DNA from: Prasinococcaceae sp. CCMP 1430
Taxonomy: Eukaryota > Prasinodermophyta > Palmophyllophyceae > Prasinococcales > Prasinococcaceae
NCBI GenBank assembly: GCA_013416795.1
Contig: RQSC01001165.1
Coordinates: 57,662-121,661, forward strand
DNA length: 64,000 nt
Direction: 5' to 3'
Below the pieces are notes generated by a model, which had not been told where the DNA came from, searched no databases, and was given only the letters and a program-made list of their open reading frames with translations. Made by a program: the position numbers and the translations under genes. Shown one piece after another: positions 41,431 to 53,052 of this stretch (within the stretch, counting starts at the first letter, position 1; every line of letters starts with the position of its first letter).

Positions 41431-41818
41431 TTGGCGCGAGTGCCGTCGCGCGCACACTATTGCTCGCGTCCGTGCGCGCGCGCGCAGCGCCAGGGGGACG
41501 CGAGGGCGGCAATAACCTTTGTGAGTGCGATGCGCAAGCTCCCCCGCCATCCTCCCATTCTCTGTGCGCGCGCGGCGCTACAAGGCCCGCCACCCCTGCC
41601 GCCGGGGCGTACACGCCGTCCGCGAGTGCCATCGCCGCGCACGCTAGTGCTCGCGTGAGTCGCGTCGGTGCGCGCGAGCGCAGCGCCAGGGGGACGCGAG
41701 GGCGGCCATACCCTTTTTGAGTTCGATGCGCAAGCTCATCCGCCATCCTTCCATTCTCTGTGCGCGAGCGGTGCGACAAGGCCCGCCACCCCTGCCGCCA
41801 GGGCGTACACGCCGTCGC
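41431..41818. repeat. Two-copy tandem duplication, period 196 bp
   Basis: Bases from about 41445 recur 196 nt later (for example CAGGGGGACGCGAGGGCGGC at 41491 and 41687, and CAAGGCCCGCCACCCCTGCC at 41581 and 41777). A 10-nt length difference near the left edge reduces the offset there to 186. I estimate identity at about 85-90%. It lies wholly between genes, in the presumed promoter of the chromodomain gene. Confidence 0.85.
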
Positions 41819-41939
41819 CGCGTGCGCCCGCACGCCGCCGCCGCGCCCGCACCGGCATTGAGGAGCGCCTCCGTTGGCTGCCTGCCGCCGTACAGCACGG
41901 ACCGGCACGCGCGCGCGCGCGCACGAATGCGCGCGTCGC

Positions 41940-42250
41940 GTCCGTTCCCGGGAGTTCGACAAGATCTCCCGTGGTCATATCAGATATAATTATTAACTGA
42001 TGAAGAGTTTTCATTCGCGTAAAAATTCATATCACATCGAAAGTCGGATTCATTTTGATATAATATCAAATAGCAGAGAGAATGTTGGTGTGCATCCATC
42101 AAATGAGTTCCCATGCGGCTCGCGCCGTGCCAGCGCATCGCCTCAGCCAATGAAAGCAAAGTTTGAGCAGCGTGAGCACTCCAAGGAGCGTAGCCCCCTC
42201 GGATGTGCGCACTCTATAAAAGTCTCGCTTTTTAAGGGCAAAATATAACG
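41940..42250. other. AT-rich island with TATA box and short palindrome
   Basis: From about 41965 to 42100 the sequence changes sharply to AT-rich (ATATAATTATTAACTGATG), unlike anything else in the window. It contains an odd palindrome TTTGATAT-A-ATATCAAA at 42054-42070. A consensus TATAAAAG lies at 42215-42222 on the + strand, followed by TTTTTAAGG. No protein or known RNA gene starts within the next 150 nt, so the TATA box has no visible target. It could be the remnant of an inserted element or the promoter of an unrecognised short RNA. Confidence 0.5.
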
Positions 42251-42417
42251 TGGCTCGGGTCAGACATCGCGATGCCGCGCGCAGGCGCTCGCATGCGCAT
42301 GTCAACAGCGCCCGCGCCCGCGCTGCGCCTCGAATGCCCGTGTGCACTGCAACCGCGTCGCCGAGCGCACGCAGCGCTCCCGCGCTCACTTGCAGTGCTG
42401 CACGCCCCCGCCGGCCT

Positions 42418-43363
42418 CTAGCCGCTGGGATGCATAGTGAGGACCTCGATGGAGGTCGCTAATCCCATGGGGCGCGCAGAGGTGGGTCGCCTCCGCTCCT
42501 CCGCTTCCTTGTGGGGCTTGTGGAAGAGGGGCTGCGCTACTGACTTGTAGTTGAAGTGGCCCCAGGTGCTGGGTGACATCATGAGGCGCACCGAGAGCTT
42601 CACCAGGTCGAGTGGCAGGAACCAAATGATGTCCCAGACCCATGCGACGCCCGCCCAGTTCCAGCCTGCGCCGCGCACCTTCGTGAAGCCCCAGTTGGCA
42701 TAGACGCCGATGAATGTGGCCACCAGCTGCGCGATGACAAAAGCCAGCGCGAGCAAGATGCTCGGCCGCTGCATGAAGAAAAAACCCTGCGAGCGGGAGA
42801 CAAAGATGACTGCCTGCCCGAGGATGGACACTTGCAGGTACACGACGTTGTGAAAGACGAAGCTGTTCACTCCAGAGTCGTTTTGGGTCGAGTCGCCGAA
42901 GCGGATCTCTTCTGCATCCCTCAGGTTGAAGTGGTCGACGAAGAAGTTTGTCTCGCGCGCGACCACCACGAAAACGACCGTCGAGGCCGCCAGGTACAAG
43001 CCGATGACGATGCCTTCAATGAAGAGCTTCCAGAGGCGCCACACGTCCGGGGTGCGGCTCGGGCTGACGCGATCTGTACTCACGGTCATGATGGTGCCGT
43101 CGTTCAGATAGGCGAGGATGAGGATCATGAATGGTGGCATGTTGAACCGAAAGGCCCACACTAGAACGCTGAATCGCGTGACAATGCCCACCGTAGTCGC
43201 GCACGCATACAGCACGTACGACTTCATCCGCTGAAAGATGCATCGACTCTCGATGATGGCGTCGATGATGACGCTGAGGCCTTTCTCCGTCAGCACGATG
43301 TCGCTCGCCCCGCGCGCGGCGTCGGTGGCGTCGGCAACGGCCACGCCGACGTGGGCCACCTTC

Positions 43364-43399
<36 letters not shown>

Positions 43400-46006
43400 C
43401 CCACCGTGAAGCCCAGCTTCTTGAGGGTCTGCACGATGGCGTACTTGTGTTCTGAGGTCCGCGCAGAGTCAGCGCGCCCGCGCGCGCTGGTGCCCACGCA
43501 CTCGAGCTGGCAGCGCGGCGCGTGCTCGTCGCGCGCGGCCGTCGCGCGCGCGGGCGCTACCGCGCACCTGGGAAGACTCCAGCGAAGCCGTTTGCCTCGC
43601 GGATGACCGCATCTCGCTGGAGGCCGTCGGGTGTGAGGTCTGGGTGTGGGCCGGGCGCGAAGAGGTCCGGCGAGTCCACGAAGCGCGTGCCCATGTCAAG
43701 CTGCCGCGCAGTCTCCTTGCCGATGGCAAGCTAGTGCGCATCATGGCGAGACGGGATTTTCAGAAACTGAGTGTGAGCGCAGTGGCGTCTCGAGCTGCGT
43801 CCTACCCCCACTCGCGCTCGCGCACGAACGCATCACGCACCTGGTCGCCGGTGATCATCTTGACCTCCACGCCCAAATCCTGCGCGCGCTTGATGGTCTC
43901 GGCCGTGTCGTGACGGGGCGGATCGAAAACTGGGAGCATGGCCAGCAGCTCCCACTGCTCACCTGGCGCGACAGATGCCTCGAGCGGCGAAGCGATGCTG
44001 CGGAACTCATTTGCGTCCGAGTTGTCTTCGCTGGAAGGCACCTCCACGTCAAGGGCAGGCACGTTGCAGATCGCAACGCCCAGCGCGCGATAGCCGCGCG
44101 TCGCGAGCGCGTCGATGTCACCGTTGACGGTCCCGCGCAGCACGTCCAGTTGCGAAGCGTCCATTCCCAGGAGCTTGCTAAGCTCGAGCGCCTGTTCGTC
44201 GTGCGGCAAGGGAAGGCACAGGTCCAGGATGATCTGTGGGGCGCCTTTGGTGACGCGGTACGCGCGGCCGGTGCGCGTTTCGAGGAAGGTCGACTGCGTG
44301 CGCTTGCCCACCGGATCGAAGGGCATGAAGTGCAACTCCTGTATGCCCGCGCGCGCGCGGCGCTGGCCAAGCTTCAACGATGCCGCGCTCGCACTTTTCG
44401 TCCCTTCCGGTGCATCGTCTGGCGTGCCGTCGTCCTCGTCCCCCTCGTCCCCTCCAGCGCCCTCCGCCGCCGTCCCATCGACCGAGCCCTCCCCCAAATT
44501 TGTGCTCGCGCCCGTTCCGCCCCCGAGGCGGGCGCTACTCTGGAGGGCCGGTGCAGCCACGTCTGATTCGCCAGAGGAGGAGTCGAGGTGCACCTCGGGC
44601 GCGCCCGTCGCGTCATAGTCCTCCTCGGGCAGCTCACCCAGCGCTTCGACGATCGCGCGGTCAATGGCGTCGGGGTTTGACACGCGCGCGGCGCGGGCCG
44701 CGTAGAGCAACGAAGCCGCTGGAGTGACGGTGTGTCCGTAACATAGCCCCATCTGCTGCATGAGCGCGGTGTTCACCGTCAGCCGGTTGAGCGTGAGCGT
44801 ACCCGTCTTGTCCGAGCACAGCATGTTCAATCCAGAAAGCTCCTCGATGGCGGTGATTCGCGTGACGATGGCCTTCTTGCGTGCGAGGTGCGACGCGCCG
44901 ATTGCGAGCGTGACGCTTAGAACGGTTGGCATGGCGATGGGCACCCCTCCTATCAGCAGCACCAGGCCGTTGGAAACGCCCGTCCTGTATGGATAGTTCA
45001 TGGCTGCGTACATCGTCACCACGAGCACGATCAAGAAGACAAGGATGTAGACGATGCAAAATCCGCCTATGGCGGTGAGCAGCTGCTGGAAGTGCGAGCT
45101 CGTCTCGGCCGTGTCGACGAGCCCCGCAGCGCGCCCGAAGAACGTGTTCGGGCCAGTCGCCGTGACGGCGGCCTCTGCTTCGCCTGTTTTTATGGTCGAG
45201 CCCGAGAAGACGTCATCCCCGGGCCCGGCGGTGGCCGGCAGCGACTCGCCGGTGAGCGCCGACTGGTCGACTTTGAGTGGCTCGCCGCCGATTATCTTCG
45301 CGTCCGCGGGCACGCAGTCGCCTAATTTCAGGTATATCACGTCGCCGGGGACGAGTGACGCGCTCTGCACCTCCTGCACCTCGCCGTCGCGTAGCGCGCG
45401 CGCCGTGGGGGCCAAGCGCGCCTTGAGCGCGGCGACGGCGTTCGAGGCCGAGTTCTCTTCGAAGAATCCGATGGTCGCGTTGATGAGGAGCAGCACGACG
45501 ATTCCCAGGAAGTCTTCCCAGTCGGGGGGCTCGCCTCCTCCGTTGGCCACCGCGATGGCCACGATGGCCGCCGCTTCCATCACCCACGACAGCGGGTTCC
45601 ACATGAAGCTCAGGAATACGAGGAACTTGTTGCGCTTCTTTTCGGGGACCTCGTTCGGGCCGAAGAGCTCCAAGCGGCGTTGCACCTCGGCGCTCGTGAG
45701 CCCTTTCTCGCGGTCCGACTGGAGCAGGCGCAGCGCCTCGTCGGGGCCCATCTCCTTCAGCATCTCTTCGGGCACGAGCTCGCCGTGCGAGACGAAGTGC
45801 GCTGAAGGGCCGGGGACGGGCGGCGGGGACTCGGCGGAGAGCTCGCCAGCGGTACCATCGGGTGACCCCTTGGTCTCCGCGGGCTCCACGTGGCCGTGTG
45901 GCCATCCCTTCACGCGCGATGCAACACGCGAGGCCTGCGCAAGCAGCGGGCGCGGCGGGCAAGGGGGCGGGCGCGCGTGTTGGTGCGGGCATGAAGAGGC
46001 AGACAT
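42418..46006 (-). CDS. Plasma-membrane H+-ATPase, P-type class IIIA (3 exons)
   Basis: Exons 43841-46006, 43568-43730 and 42418-43451 (introns of 110 and 116 nt) give about 1,120 aa. The start is ATG 46006 (MSASSCPHQHAR). Key motifs: ALTGES in the actuator domain, the phosphorylated Asp about 399 in CSDKTGTLT, MITGDQ+LAIGKETARQL across the first splice, FP+EHKYAIVQTLKKLGF across the second, and GDGVNDAPAL. About ten membrane segments are visible. The order and sequence match fungal and plant P3A proton pumps, which energise the plasma membrane. Odd: an acidic Gly/Ser/Asp-rich insertion of about 80 residues in the nucleotide-binding domain (SSSGESDVAAPAL to GDEGDEDDGTPDD). The C-terminus lacks a recognisable plant-type 14-3-3 site (no terminal YTV). 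Confidence 0.95.
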
Positions 46007-47101
46007 CACAGCAAGCAGTCAACGAGTCGGTCTACGTGTCAGCCGACGCGCACCGCAGCACTGCGCGTCGACAAGAGCACGGCGGGCAGGCGCGGTGGGT
46101 CGCCCTGCGCGCAGCACGCCGACTCGCACCATCGAGCGCGACGGCGACCCCGCGGCCCCGCTTCCGGGCGTGGGTGCCTCAGCTGCTGACTCCGCCGCGC
46201 TCCCAGCCCGCTCCGCCAGCTCGACTCGCGGGGCCTGTTCGGTCGCACGGCGCGCGCCGTCATGGCCGCTTTTGGCGCCGCCGCCCCGCCTGAACATGGC
46301 CCGTCTCGCGCGTGTGCCCCCCCCGCCGGCGGTCGCGAGGCTCGCGCTCCGCGTTCGGTCTGGCGCCGATGCGCCCGCCGCCGGCAGCCCGCCTCGCCCT
46401 CCGCCACGCGCGCTCCGCTCCGTTCGCGCGGCGGGGGCCGCGCGCGCGCGCCCGCGCCCGACTGATTTTTTCCGCGCGGCCGTTTCATCCCCTGCAATGA
46501 GTGCCCCATCAGAAAGCGCGAGGGCGCGCACGGCGCGCGCGCCCCGCTTGCGCGACGTGGTACGATTCGAGGGGCCGCGGCCACAGTTAGAGCTTTTTTT
46601 TCCTCGCCGGCGCCGCGCGCCGACGCGCGCGCCGGCACCCAAGCATCCCGCGCGGCGCTCCATCCCTCGATCTGATCCGCGCGACGCTGCCACGCGCGCG
46701 AGCGAGCGAGCGAGCGCGAGCGAGCGGACCCCTCTCAGTCCGTTGGGCCGCCCAACCAACGCCAGCCAGCGACCTTTTTTTTTTTTGGACGCTGTGGCTG
46801 TGGCCCTCCATCAACCAATCGAGGCCGCCGCAGCGGCGCGCACTTTGATTCGGATGCGCGCCTCAGTCCGGCAGATTCAGATTCTTTTTTCTGGATGTCA
46901 GATATTTTCTCCACGCATGTTTGGATTGCTGCGGGTCGCCCGCCCCGCCGCGCCGCGCCGCGCGGAGTGTGCGTGTGCCGTTTGCGCGCGGCGCTGAGGT
47001 GTTTGCGCGCCGGCGAGCGCGACATGCAAGGCTCGCGTGGGGGGCGCAAGTGGCAAGGAAGGGGGGCGGATATAATCAGGGGGGCACGGGGCACCGGTGA
47101 A

Positions 47102-47132
<31 letters not shown>

Positions 47133-48091
47133 GCGCATGCCAGCGGCACCGCCCGGCGCCACAGCACGCTCGCACGGCGCGTTGCGTAGCGGCGGCGGGG
47201 CGGGCCGAGGAGGTGCGAATCAGTCGGGGAGAAGCCCCGCCCGCGCCCCCGGGAGAGCGCCGCGCCCGCCGCCCTCCCCGCCCCCGCAGAGCGCCGCGCA
47301 GCGCGCCCCACGCACCACAAGAGGGAGGAACAAGAACACCAGGGGACGCGGCGCGGCGGGCGACGAAGGGGCGTTGCAACAATCAATGCATCGATGGGAC
47401 GCGCAACGATCGACGAGCGACCGACGCGGTCGCCTTGGAGGGCAGCGGATTAGATTCGGATTCGGAACCGGTGAGTCTGTCGCTGTCGGGGCCGAACCCT
47501 AATCAGGCTCATCGGTAAACAGTGGGAGTCGTTGAACTCCGCGCGTGCCGAAACGGGAGACAGCACACACACGTGCAACACGCGCCCGCGCAAGAACACC
47601 AACCACCCACCAGCCTTTTTCTTATTTTTCTTTCTTTTCCCCCGTCTTTTTTGTGGGTGGACGCGGGGAAGGGGCGAGCGGCGCCGCGCGCGCGCCCGCG
47701 TTTCGGAGCGTTTTTTGGGGCGCGCGCGCGGGTGCGCTCTGACCTGTCCAGGGGTCACCGGCCGGTCCCGCGCCGCGCCGTCTCCGTTTTCCGTCCTTTT
47801 TTTGTTGTTGTTGGCCAGGGGCCGGGCCGGGGCGTGCGCGACCTCGCGGGTCGGTTGGTTGGCCGGCGCGCGCCGAGATGCGGAGCACGCCAGTTTCGCG
47901 ATGACCGACCGGCACTCGCAGATCGCGCTGCGGCGCTGCACTGAAAGCGAATTGCGCGAATTGCGAAAGCACGTTTGTAAACCCTGCACCCTAATGCGAC
48001 CGTCGATCGCGCGCACGGATCCCACCCCAAACCCAGGCTGAAACTCGCGCTGGCCCGTGGGGGGACTCCTGTACTGTACTGTAACTTTCCA
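46007..48091. other. Large divergent intergenic region (H+-ATPase / CDPK)
   Basis: About 2.1 kb, the longest stretch without a supported gene. It holds a run of about 30 G (47104-47133), T tracts near 46590, 46780 and 47620-47660, and CCCTAA motifs at about 47497 and 47991. Many long open frames exist on both strands, but all are Arg/Ala/Pro-rich shadows. 5' exons or UTRs of either neighbour may lie here. Confidence 0.45.
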
Positions 48092-48126
48092 ATGAGCAAG
48101 CTCCACGAACGCGTATTTGGGTATGA

Positions 48127-50997
48127 TCGCGTGACGGGTTTGTGGGATATGCCATTCTGCATGGGTTCTGGCGCCGCCGACGCGCGAGAGCGCGCGAGCA
48201 GCAGCGCCTCGCGGCGCGGAGGCAGCAGCTGGGCTCGACCCCTTACACGTACACGTACGGCTTTCGAGACGCGTCCGAGCTGCGCGCGGAGTACTGCCTG
48301 TTCGGCGAAGGTCGGCATGGCGCAAAAGTGCTCGATGGCGTGCTGCACCACATGCCGGCGGCGATTGGCGGCGCGGCAGCGTCTCCATCGTCAGCGTCGC
48401 CACCAGCGAGATCGCCCGACGAAGAGGCACTCTTGAAGGCTGAGGCCGATGCCGAGGCTCGCCGCTGGGGGGACCGAGGCGACGGTGCGTGCTTGACTGT
48501 ACTATTGCCTTGGCCGCGCGCGTGGCATGCGATCCCTCGACTGCCGCCAAGCTCTCGAAGGTTTCCCGCCCGCCGTAGCATTTATTGCGCCAGCGATGAT
48601 CATAGCTGCTGACGCTCTGGACCCGCCATCTACGACTTGCATCTGCCTTCCAATCACCCGCGCGTCGGAACGCCGGTCGCAAATAGGGACCGCGCTGCTC
48701 GGGGTTGGCTCCTTCGGCATCGTGCGCCTCCTCGAGGACAGATTCGGACGCGGCGACAAGAGGGCGTGCAAAATCGTCCCCAAGCGACGTGTGCGACGGA
48801 TGGAAGAGGATATCAAAAACGAGGTCCTCACTTGGTCCGTGTTGTCCGGCTCGCTGGACGTCGTGCACTTCTACGGCGCTTTCGAGGACGACCGGAATGT
48901 GTATTTGCTGCTCGAGGTGTGCAAGGGAGGCGAGCTCTCCCACAGGATGAAGGGCCATGTCGCTCTCAAGGAGGCAGTCGCGAAGCGCTACACGCGAACT
49001 CTGCTCAGACTGCTCTGTCACATGGGCGCCCTGAGCATCGTCCATAGGGACCTGAAGCCCGACAACTTCGCCCTTCTGGTCGACCACGCAGACTCGCCCA
49101 TCAAACTGGGAGATTTCGGGATGGCGATCGCCCACCCGCCTGGATCTTCCCCGCTCCACGTCAGGTGTGGCACGCCGGCGTACATGGCACCAGGTGCGCG
49201 CGCGCGTGCGTACCGGGCGCTCGTCAATGACATCACAAATGCGGGCGCTTCGATCACTTGTGTGTGCATGTGCTCGCGCGGGAGCGCACCGCGCCTTCTC
49301 CACGTCCCGTCGCAAGTTCGCAACGCGTACTCACCCGCTCGCGCGCCTGCGGTGTATGCGCGTCCAACGTCGCGCGGCGCGCAGAGGTCTGGTCCCGCGA
49401 GTATGACGGACGCTGCGACCTGTGGTCTGCGGGTGTCATGATCTTCGAGATGCTCACGGGTGAGCTTCCGACAGACCGCGAACTTCGCCGGCGGGGATGG
49501 CTATCCTCCGGGGAAGTGCTGCGGACCATCCACGACTCTTTCTCGGAGCAGGCGAAATTCGAGCGCCGGTGCCTCGAGACCAACGCCAAGTGGTTGAGCT
49601 TGCCTCCGGGCGCTCGAAACCTGGTGTCGTCGCTGCTGCACGTCGATCCCGGCGAACGCATGCCGGCGGCGGAGGCGCTCAAGCACCCATGGCTGCTCGA
49701 GGAAGTCGTCCCCACGCACATCCCCTTCCTGCCACCGTCACCCTCGCCGTCGGATAGCGGGCACCAACATTCTGGGGATGACGAGGAGCCTGAGGCAAGT
49801 CTTGGGAGCACGCTCATCGCGCGCGTGCAGCGCTTCCGCACACAGATGGCAGTCAAGCAGATCGTCTACTTTCTCATGGCGGTCCGCATTGTGCGCGCGC
49901 TCGCCGACGAGGAAACGTTGCGCGCGGCGTCCGTATCCGACGCCGTCAGCAGTAGCCTCAGCTTGAGGGCGACAAGCACTGGCGAGCTGGCCGCCGAGGA
50001 TATCGACGAAGGTGTCTCGACCGTCAACGATACAGAGGCACCAGAATCGGCGACAGAGGATACCAATCGCTCCACCGGCGGTGAGACGGACTCGGACTAC
50101 GCCATTGGAGAGAGCGCTCGGCAGCGAGCGAGCGAGCCGGTCGCCTCGAGTGCTATGCTGACAGTAGCAGAGTCAGCATTGTCGCTCGAAGAGGACGCGG
50201 CGAGCGCCCCACCGACGGAGGCAATCAACGCCTCGTCGCTTGACGAGCGCATCCGTCGCAGCACGCGCGTGTGCCAAGCGTACCAAGACGCCCATCGGCT
50301 CTTCTTTCGAGTTCTCGATGCAGACAAGACCGGCGTGGTCTCATATGCAGAGTTCACCAAGGCGGTCAGAGGCATGCACTTCAGTGTGCACTCTGACGAG
50401 CTCGCAACATTGCTCAAGGCAGCTGATGTAGACGGCTCGGGGGTGATCACATTCGTCGAATTCGTGACGGTTGCCTTCACATGGAGCCATGTGCGCGAGG
50501 CCAGTCATGGCCTCTGGGAGATTTTGCTCCTCGACATTTTCGAGGAGCTTGACCTGGACAAGAGCGGCCGCGTGTCGGGGCTGGAGCTCCGTGCGGCCCT
50601 CGAGAAGAATTACGGCAAATTTCGCAAGTCTGGCGGCCACGGCGACAACGAATTTGCCCGGAGGGCGTCCCTGGAAGTGGACCTCGCCCTCACGAATGCG
50701 CTGTATACGAGTGAACGCGCGGGCACGGGCGACGGCGACGACGTTGTCAGGCGCCCTGCGGACGAAACGCGCATGGACTTCGAGGGCTTTCTCGTGCTTA
50801 TTGAGCCCGAGCTCGAGCTCGACACTTTCGAGGACAGACTCCCGACCCGCAAGGCGAGGCGCGCGATGGCAAGGTATGTAGAAAAGGCCGAGCGTGAGCA
50901 CAGCGCGGCCCCTGGCGGGCCGGCTGCGGGCGAGGGGCATGGAATCGGGAGCTTCGTCGGCGCGCTCTTTGGCAGCTGCTTTAGCTTTAGCACGTGA
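48127..50997 (+). CDS. CDPK-like calcium-dependent protein kinase (at least 3 exons, start unresolved)
   Basis: Exons up to 48484, 48687-49193 and 49385-50997 join through phase-1 introns of 202 and 191 nt. The second join restores the kinase APE motif (YMAP+EVWSREYDG). Kinase signatures: GVGSFGIVRL, ACKIV, VHRDLKPDNFAL, GDFGMA, DLWSAGVMIFEMLTG. A junction-like helix VQRFRTQMAVKQIVYFLMAVR follows, then about 110 acidic, Ser-rich residues, then EF-hands: VLDADKTGVVSYAEF, AADVDGSGVITFVEF, ELDLDKSGRVSGLEL and a degenerate fourth. CDPKs convert calcium signals directly to phosphorylation; the insertion between junction and EF-hands is unusual. The first visible exon is open only from 48127 and has no usable ATG; ATG 48092 (MSKLHERVFGYD) is in another frame and may be joined by an unseen intron. 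Confidence 0.82.
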
Positions 50998-51455
50998 ACG
51001 GGGCGCGCTGTGTACCAAAACCGACCGACATTGTCGCACTTGCGCGCGCGCCGACGCTTTAGGGTCAGTCATGAACCCTATCGCAAGCGCCTTGGTGCCA
51101 TCAATCGCTTCCACGCCCTCGTCGCTTTTCCTCCGTTGTCCGCCGCGCGCACATGCATTGAGTTCCAACGGACAAACAAACGCACTCCGTCAGAAGCGCA
51201 GGCGGGGAGGCGGCGCGCGCCTCGGAGTGCCGCTGTGGTGCAGGGCACCGTGAAAACGACGTGCACATCGAATTGCGGATGGCTTTTTCTTTTTCGGCGC
51301 CGTTTCGCGGCGGCTGCGCGCGCGCGCCCGCACCGTCCGGGCGGTACGGCGGCAAGGCGCTGTCGGGATGCGGCAGTGACGGGCGAGCAGGGGGGGCAGG
51401 AGGAGGAGGGCGCTGCCACTGTGCGCGTGCGGCGCGGCGAGGCGCGGCGCAACCA
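50998..51455. other. Intergenic region between CDPK and CBS genes
   Basis: A stretch near 51050-51075 contains AGGGT and ACCCT motifs flanking a short loop (TTTAGGGTCAGTCATGAACCCTA), imperfectly palindromic and telo-box-like. It is the likely promoter of the CBS gene. No gene is supported. Confidence 0.4.
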
Positions 51456-53052
51456 ATGGCGTCGCCCACTGCGCCCGCGCTTGCTCCGTCTGAGTCGACG
51501 GCCATCGCGCTGTTCGAGAGCGAGAGCGTGAGGGGCTTCTTGGCGCAGCGCGCGACGCGGCGAGCGGCGCGCGCGCACAACGACGGGGGCTCATGGGGAG
51601 CGGCGGCCGCCGAGGGCGCCGCCGGTGGCGTAGTCGTTGTGGACAGGGACGACACTGTCGGCACCGCGCTGGACCTCTTCGCCAAGCACAAGATCCTGTC
51701 CGCGCCGATGGTGCTGCGGAGTCCCGCCGACGGTGCGTGAGCGCGCGCTGCGTGCCTTCGGATGGCGGTATGGTGGGTCTAGTGCCAGTCAGTACTGACA
51801 CTTCGATTTTCTCACGCCGCGCGGGCCGTGTCCCTGCGCACCGGTCGCGCCGGATGGCATCGCTGCAGCGACGGCAACGCTGCCCCTGGGGACGAGCACC
51901 GGCGCTGCCGAGGTCGCCCCCTACCGCGTTTTGAATTTCTTGTCGGTCGGCGACATCGTCCGAAGCTTCATCGCATGTTGGGAGGCCGAGGAGCACGCGG
52001 CGGGCGCGGCGGCGGCAACGGGCGCGCAGCCGCCGCAGTGCGGTGAGGCCGATAACGGGTACGCCGAAGACGCCCGCGCTGCCGACGTGGGCAGCGTGCT
52101 TTGGCGCATGGGAGTTCTGCGCTCCGCAGGACGCGCGTTCGCCGATCGGATGTGCGGCGACTGCGGCACCGTCGAGGACGGCGACATGGTATTCAGTGGC
52201 GCCTCCGACGCCATGCCTCTGTCGCAGCTCGTGCGCTACGGGCTCCTTCGATGGCCGCGCCGTCGACCAGCAGTCGCCCCTTGCCATCGCGTGGGCGTGT
52301 TTGGCTCTGACGGCTCGATCGAGGAGATCATTTCGCAAAGCGACATCGTAGAGTGGCTCGCAGACAATCTGTGGAAGCTCGGCAATCTGGTCCACGAGCC
52401 CGTTGGGGCAATCAGTGGCCTCATCAGCTCACCAGCGGCGACCGTGAGCAGCCTGCGCCCAGCCATCGACGCCTTCGCCGACATTGAGCGCCTGAAGGGG
52501 GTCAGCGCCGTGGGCATTGTGGACGCGGTGTCGGGCGCGCTTGTTGGGAACTTCTCGGAGTCCGACCTGCGCGGGATGCGACCGCAACACTTTCCAGGGC
52601 TCGCACTCCCCGTGGCTGAGTTTCTCTGCTACAAGCACTCATGGACGACTGCCCCAGCACCGGCGGCCGGAGACGGTCCGACCACGCCCGGCGACACCAC
52701 CCCGATTCGCCTCTCCGATGTGGCAGCGTCCCTGCCCATGATGGTACAACCCTCGGCGACTTCCCATACGGCGGCGGGGGCTGCAAGCCGCGTGCCGTCG
52801 GTTCCATGGGCGGGGCTCGTGCGCGACGAGTACGGTCGCGCTTTGCTCGCGGCCCGGCCCGTCCTAACGTGCAGCGAAGGGGACTCCCTCGGCAGCGTCA
52901 TCACCAGGCTGGCAGAACTTCGCGCGCACAGAATATACTGCGTCGACGCGGTGAGCGGCAAGCCGTCTGGGGTGATCAGCCTCACCGATGTGCTCTCCGC
53001 GCTCGTCCGCTCGCCGACCGAGACCACGCCAGCGGCGCCGGCGACGATCTGA
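51456..53052 (+). CDS. Multi-CBS-domain protein, SNF4/CBSX6-like (2 exons)
   Basis: Exon 51456-51732 joins 51869-53052 through a phase-1 intron of 136 nt to give 486 aa. ATG 51456 (MASPTAPALAP) is in good context. CBS-type units are seen as VVVVDRDDTVGTALDLFAKHKILSAPMV, LRPAIDAFADIERLKGVSAVGIVDAVSGALVGNFSESDL, and CSEGDSLGSVITRLAELRAHRIYCVD ... GVISLTDVLSALV, with a degenerate second unit in between (IISQSDIVEWLADN). The four-unit layout resembles the gamma subunit of SnRK1/AMPK and plant CBSX6. Such domains bind adenine nucleotides and report energy state. Whether it joins a kinase complex cannot be told. Confidence 0.8.

Larger units (their letters stand above)
41036..42417. other. Repeat-rich region upstream of the chromodomain gene
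   Basis: Contains a two-copy 196-bp tandem duplication and then an abrupt AT-rich island (both listed separately). The remaining 41040-41430 is GC-rich with no conserved open frame. No gene is supported. Confidence 0.5.

Noticed and set aside
46019-49315. Long overlapping open frames on both strands between the H+-ATPase and CDPK genes, up to 621 aa
   Set aside because: Arg/Ala/Pro-rich, cross poly-G and T tracts, contain no recognisable domain, and lack ATG or splice logic.
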